DNA from: CAYSBK01 sp964429265
Lineage (GTDB): Bacteria; Planctomycetota; Phycisphaerae; Sedimentisphaerales; Anaerobacaceae
Direction: 5' to 3'
DNA: 16,664 nucleotides
NCBI GenBank assembly: GCA_964429265.1
Contig: CAYSBK010000038.1
Span: 1-16,664 of the forward strand
Positions 15,590 through 16,664 of the stretch are shown piece by piece. The translations under genes were made by a program, and so were the position numbers. The notes beneath the pieces were generated by a model. The model was not told the DNA's origin. It saw nothing but the letters and a program-made list of their open reading frames with translations, and ran no database searches. Numbering within the stretch: the first letter of the stretch is position 1; each line of letters starts with the position of its first letter.

Positions 15590-15601
15590 TTTGTCTGACC
15601 G

Positions 15602-15607
15602 TCCTCC
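15602..15607 (-). promoter_or_regulatory. Ribosome binding site of the carrier protein gene
   Basis: GGAGGA on the minus strand lies 12 bases before the ATG at 15589. It is among the strongest Shine-Dalgarno matches in the window, and suits a carrier protein needed in higher amounts than the enzymes. Confidence 0.55.
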
Positions 15608-15655
15608 GAAAACATATTGCCCAACAATGTTGCCGCCCGGCCAACCCGGACACCG

Positions 15656-15671
15656 TTGCCCGGTTGCCCGG
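15656..15671. repeat. Tandem octamer TTGCCCGG x2 in the gap before the carrier protein gene
   Basis: Two perfect adjacent copies of TTGCCCGG stand in the 90-base gap between the acetyltransferase and carrier protein genes. Related GC-rich pieces (CCCGGCCAACCCGG, TTGCCCAA) lie close by. On the minus strand this is CCGGGCAA twice. No role is evident; slippage or chance in GC-rich spacer DNA is possible. Confidence 0.4.
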
Positions 15672-15679
15672 CTGTATGC

Positions 15680-16300
15680 CTACCCCGTGAGCCCAGATTC
15701 TCTGTCGGGATTGGGGGCCGCCGATGTCCAGAGCTTTTCAGCTATTTTGGTAAGGTTTCTTGCGGGATTGCCGCCGACAAAAGCGCCTGCGGGGACGTCT
15801 TTGGTCACGACGGAGCCGGCACTTATTATCGCGTTGTCGCCGATCTTTACGCCGAAGAGAATTATGGAGCCTGAACTCAGCCAGACGTTGTTTCCAATAG
15901 TGGTTTTCTGCCCCGGTTCTTTGTTAAGTACCGGATGCCTCGGCCCGAGAATCATAACATTCTGGCCGGCGGAAACTTCATCACCGATTTCTACGGGGCC
16001 CATTACCACGTTGTACAGGCCAAACCAGCATCTTTTCCCCACAACGATATCACCGCATTGCGCGTTCCAGACGTTGAAATCCTCGATGATAGTTCTTTCG
16101 CCTATGACAGCCGTGTAAGGACGCGAGCGGTCAAATCGGAATCTGTAGCCGAACTCGACGAACCTGCTCTTTTTGATGTATCTGCACCTGTTGTAGAAAC
16201 GAGCGACTTTCCAAAAGACCTTCTTGGCGATGGCCTTTACGAACGTCGGCGTTATACGCTCGGCAGTAGTGTAAAGTGGGTGTTTTCTATAGTGTGCCAT
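15680..16300 (-). CDS. Hexapeptide-repeat (LbH) acetyltransferase of the WcaF/maltose-acetyltransferase type
   Basis: The 206-residue protein has a basic N-terminal helix region (1-50) and then a left-handed beta-helix. Diagnostic motifs are GPVEIGDEVSAGQNVMIL (101-118), a likely catalytic histidine in GPRHPVL (His122), and the hallmark end IGNNVWLSSGSIILFGVKIG (135-154) with GDNAIISAGSVVTKDVP and VGGNPAR. Proteins of this type transfer acetyl or other acyl groups from CoA to sugar hydroxyls or amines in the cytoplasm. Here the sugar is probably part of the exopolysaccharide repeat unit. With a carrier protein next door, an acyl-carrier donor is also possible. It starts 8 bases after the glycosyltransferase stop; the only ribosome-site-like sequence is GGAA, rather far upstream. 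Confidence 0.9.
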   Translation of the reverse strand: MAHYRKHPLYTTAERITPTFVKAIAKKVFWKVARFYNRCRYIKKSRFVEFGYRFRFDRSRPYTAVIGERTIIEDFNVWNAQCGDIVVGKRCWFGLYNVVMGPVEIGDEVSAGQNVMILGPRHPVLNKEPGQKTTIGNNVWLSSGSIILFGVKIGDNAIISAGSVVTKDVPAGAFVGGNPARNLTKIAEKLWTSAAPNPDRESGLTG

Positions 16301-16308
16301 AGCAAGGA

Positions 16309-16664
16309 TTATTCCATAATTGAATGACTTGAGTCTGCGACGTCAAACCTGCGTTGTTCCGAGCGAGTTGCCGCGGCCGGACATTTCGAGTCAGCAAGTG
16401 CGTTGAGAAACGATGATATCCTTGCCGCCACCAGGTCGGGCTGGGCAATTCGACGCGGGGGCACAAAGGTTTTGAGAGCTTTCAGTTTTTCAAAAAGCTG
16501 TGTTGGCTCGTAGGCGGCAAGCACCAGGCCGAGTTGTTCGAATTTCCTTGCAGTAGCAACCTGGTGGTCATTAACGTGTTCGCCGTAACGCTTCATTCGA
16601 GGCATAACAAGTAGGGGTTTGCGATGTTTCAGCGCCGCCGAGATGGTACCTATGCCGGCGTGAC
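16309..16664 (-). CDS. Glycosyltransferase family 28 C-terminal domain (PssE/MurG-like), 5' end beyond the window
   Basis: The frame is open from the right edge to a TAA at 16309-16311, giving 117 complete sense codons. It begins HAGIGTISAALKHRKP and continues with VMPRMKRYGEHVNDHQ. This is the nucleotide-sugar-binding signature of GT28 C-terminal domains as in MurG, EpsF and PssE-type transferases (glycine-rich loop, then conserved proline and GEHVNDHQ). These enzymes transfer sugars such as N-acetylglucosamine, glucose or glucuronate onto a lipid-linked acceptor at the inner membrane. The N-terminal acceptor-binding half is not visible. It is either further upstream in the same protein or a separate PssD-like partner. 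An internal ATG at 16605 is not the true start, because the conserved motif begins before it. Confidence 0.85.
   Translation of the reverse strand, partial: HAGIGTISAALKHRKPLLVMPRMKRYGEHVNDHQVATARKFEQLGLVLAAYEPTQLFEKLKALKTFVPPRRIAQPDLVAARISSFLNALADSKCPAAATRSEQRRFDVADSSHSIME

Noticed and set aside
16309..16605. Treating the glycosyltransferase piece as a complete 98-residue protein starting at 16605
   Set aside because: The conserved HAGIGTISAALKHRKP motif continues in frame upstream to the window edge, so the gene is cut by the edge.
1..16664. tRNA, rRNA, CRISPR arrays, insertion sequences or attachment sites
   Set aside because: I saw no cloverleaf, regular spaced repeats, transposase motifs or terminal inverted repeats. 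The window is filled by co-oriented protein genes.

Overview
The window is one continuous minus-strand gene cluster for making and exporting a surface polysaccharide, with an exosortase (protein-sorting transpeptidase) built into it. Every gene reads right to left. Gaps between genes range from overlaps of a few bases to 106 bases. The transcript starts beyond the right edge and continues past the left edge, so neither the promoter nor the final terminator is visible. The DNA is moderately GC-rich. Long TPR proteins, exosortase-linked polysaccharide genes and unusual multidomain fusions suggest a Gram-negative-type environmental bacterium, possibly of the Planctomycetota/PVC group. That assignment is an inference from gene content; there is no rRNA or other marker here.

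In transcription order: (1) the 3' end of a GT28-type glycosyltransferase (16664-16309); (2) a hexapeptide-repeat acetyltransferase (16300-15680); (3) an acyl carrier protein (15589-15335); (4) an asparagine-synthase-type amidotransferase (15284-13290); (5) an AMP-forming acyl/aminoacyl ligase (13255-11693); (6) a NadE-type ATP-pyrophosphatase (11693-10695); (7) a membrane-anchored SGNH-like hydrolase (10670-9789); (8) a three-part fusion of a degenerate sugar-nucleotidyltransferase fold, a left-handed beta-helix and an exosortase (9682-7658); (9) a Wzc-type chain-length regulator fused to a tyrosine autokinase (7661-5358); (10) a second fusion, of a nucleotidyltransferase-like/beta-helix module and a polyprenyl-phosphate sugar-phosphate transferase (about 5307-3643); (11) a very long membrane-anchored TPR protein open to the left edge (3611-1).

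Read together, the sugar-phosphate transferase would start the repeat unit on undecaprenyl phosphate. The glycosyltransferase would extend it, and the Wzc-like kinase would control polymer length and export. The ligase, carrier protein, amidotransferase, NadE-like enzyme, acetyltransferase and SGNH protein look like a decoration module that activates a carboxylic acid, forms amides and adds or removes acyl groups. Flippase, polymerase, EpsI-type partner and sorting substrates are not in the window.

The most unusual point is that two different membrane enzymes of the same operon, the exosortase and the initiating sugar transferase, each carry an N-terminal module resembling a sugar-nucleotide pyrophosphorylase plus beta-helix. 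In both, residues expected for catalysis look lost. This suggests a shared cytoplasmic sensing or docking module that ties protein sorting to polysaccharide synthesis.
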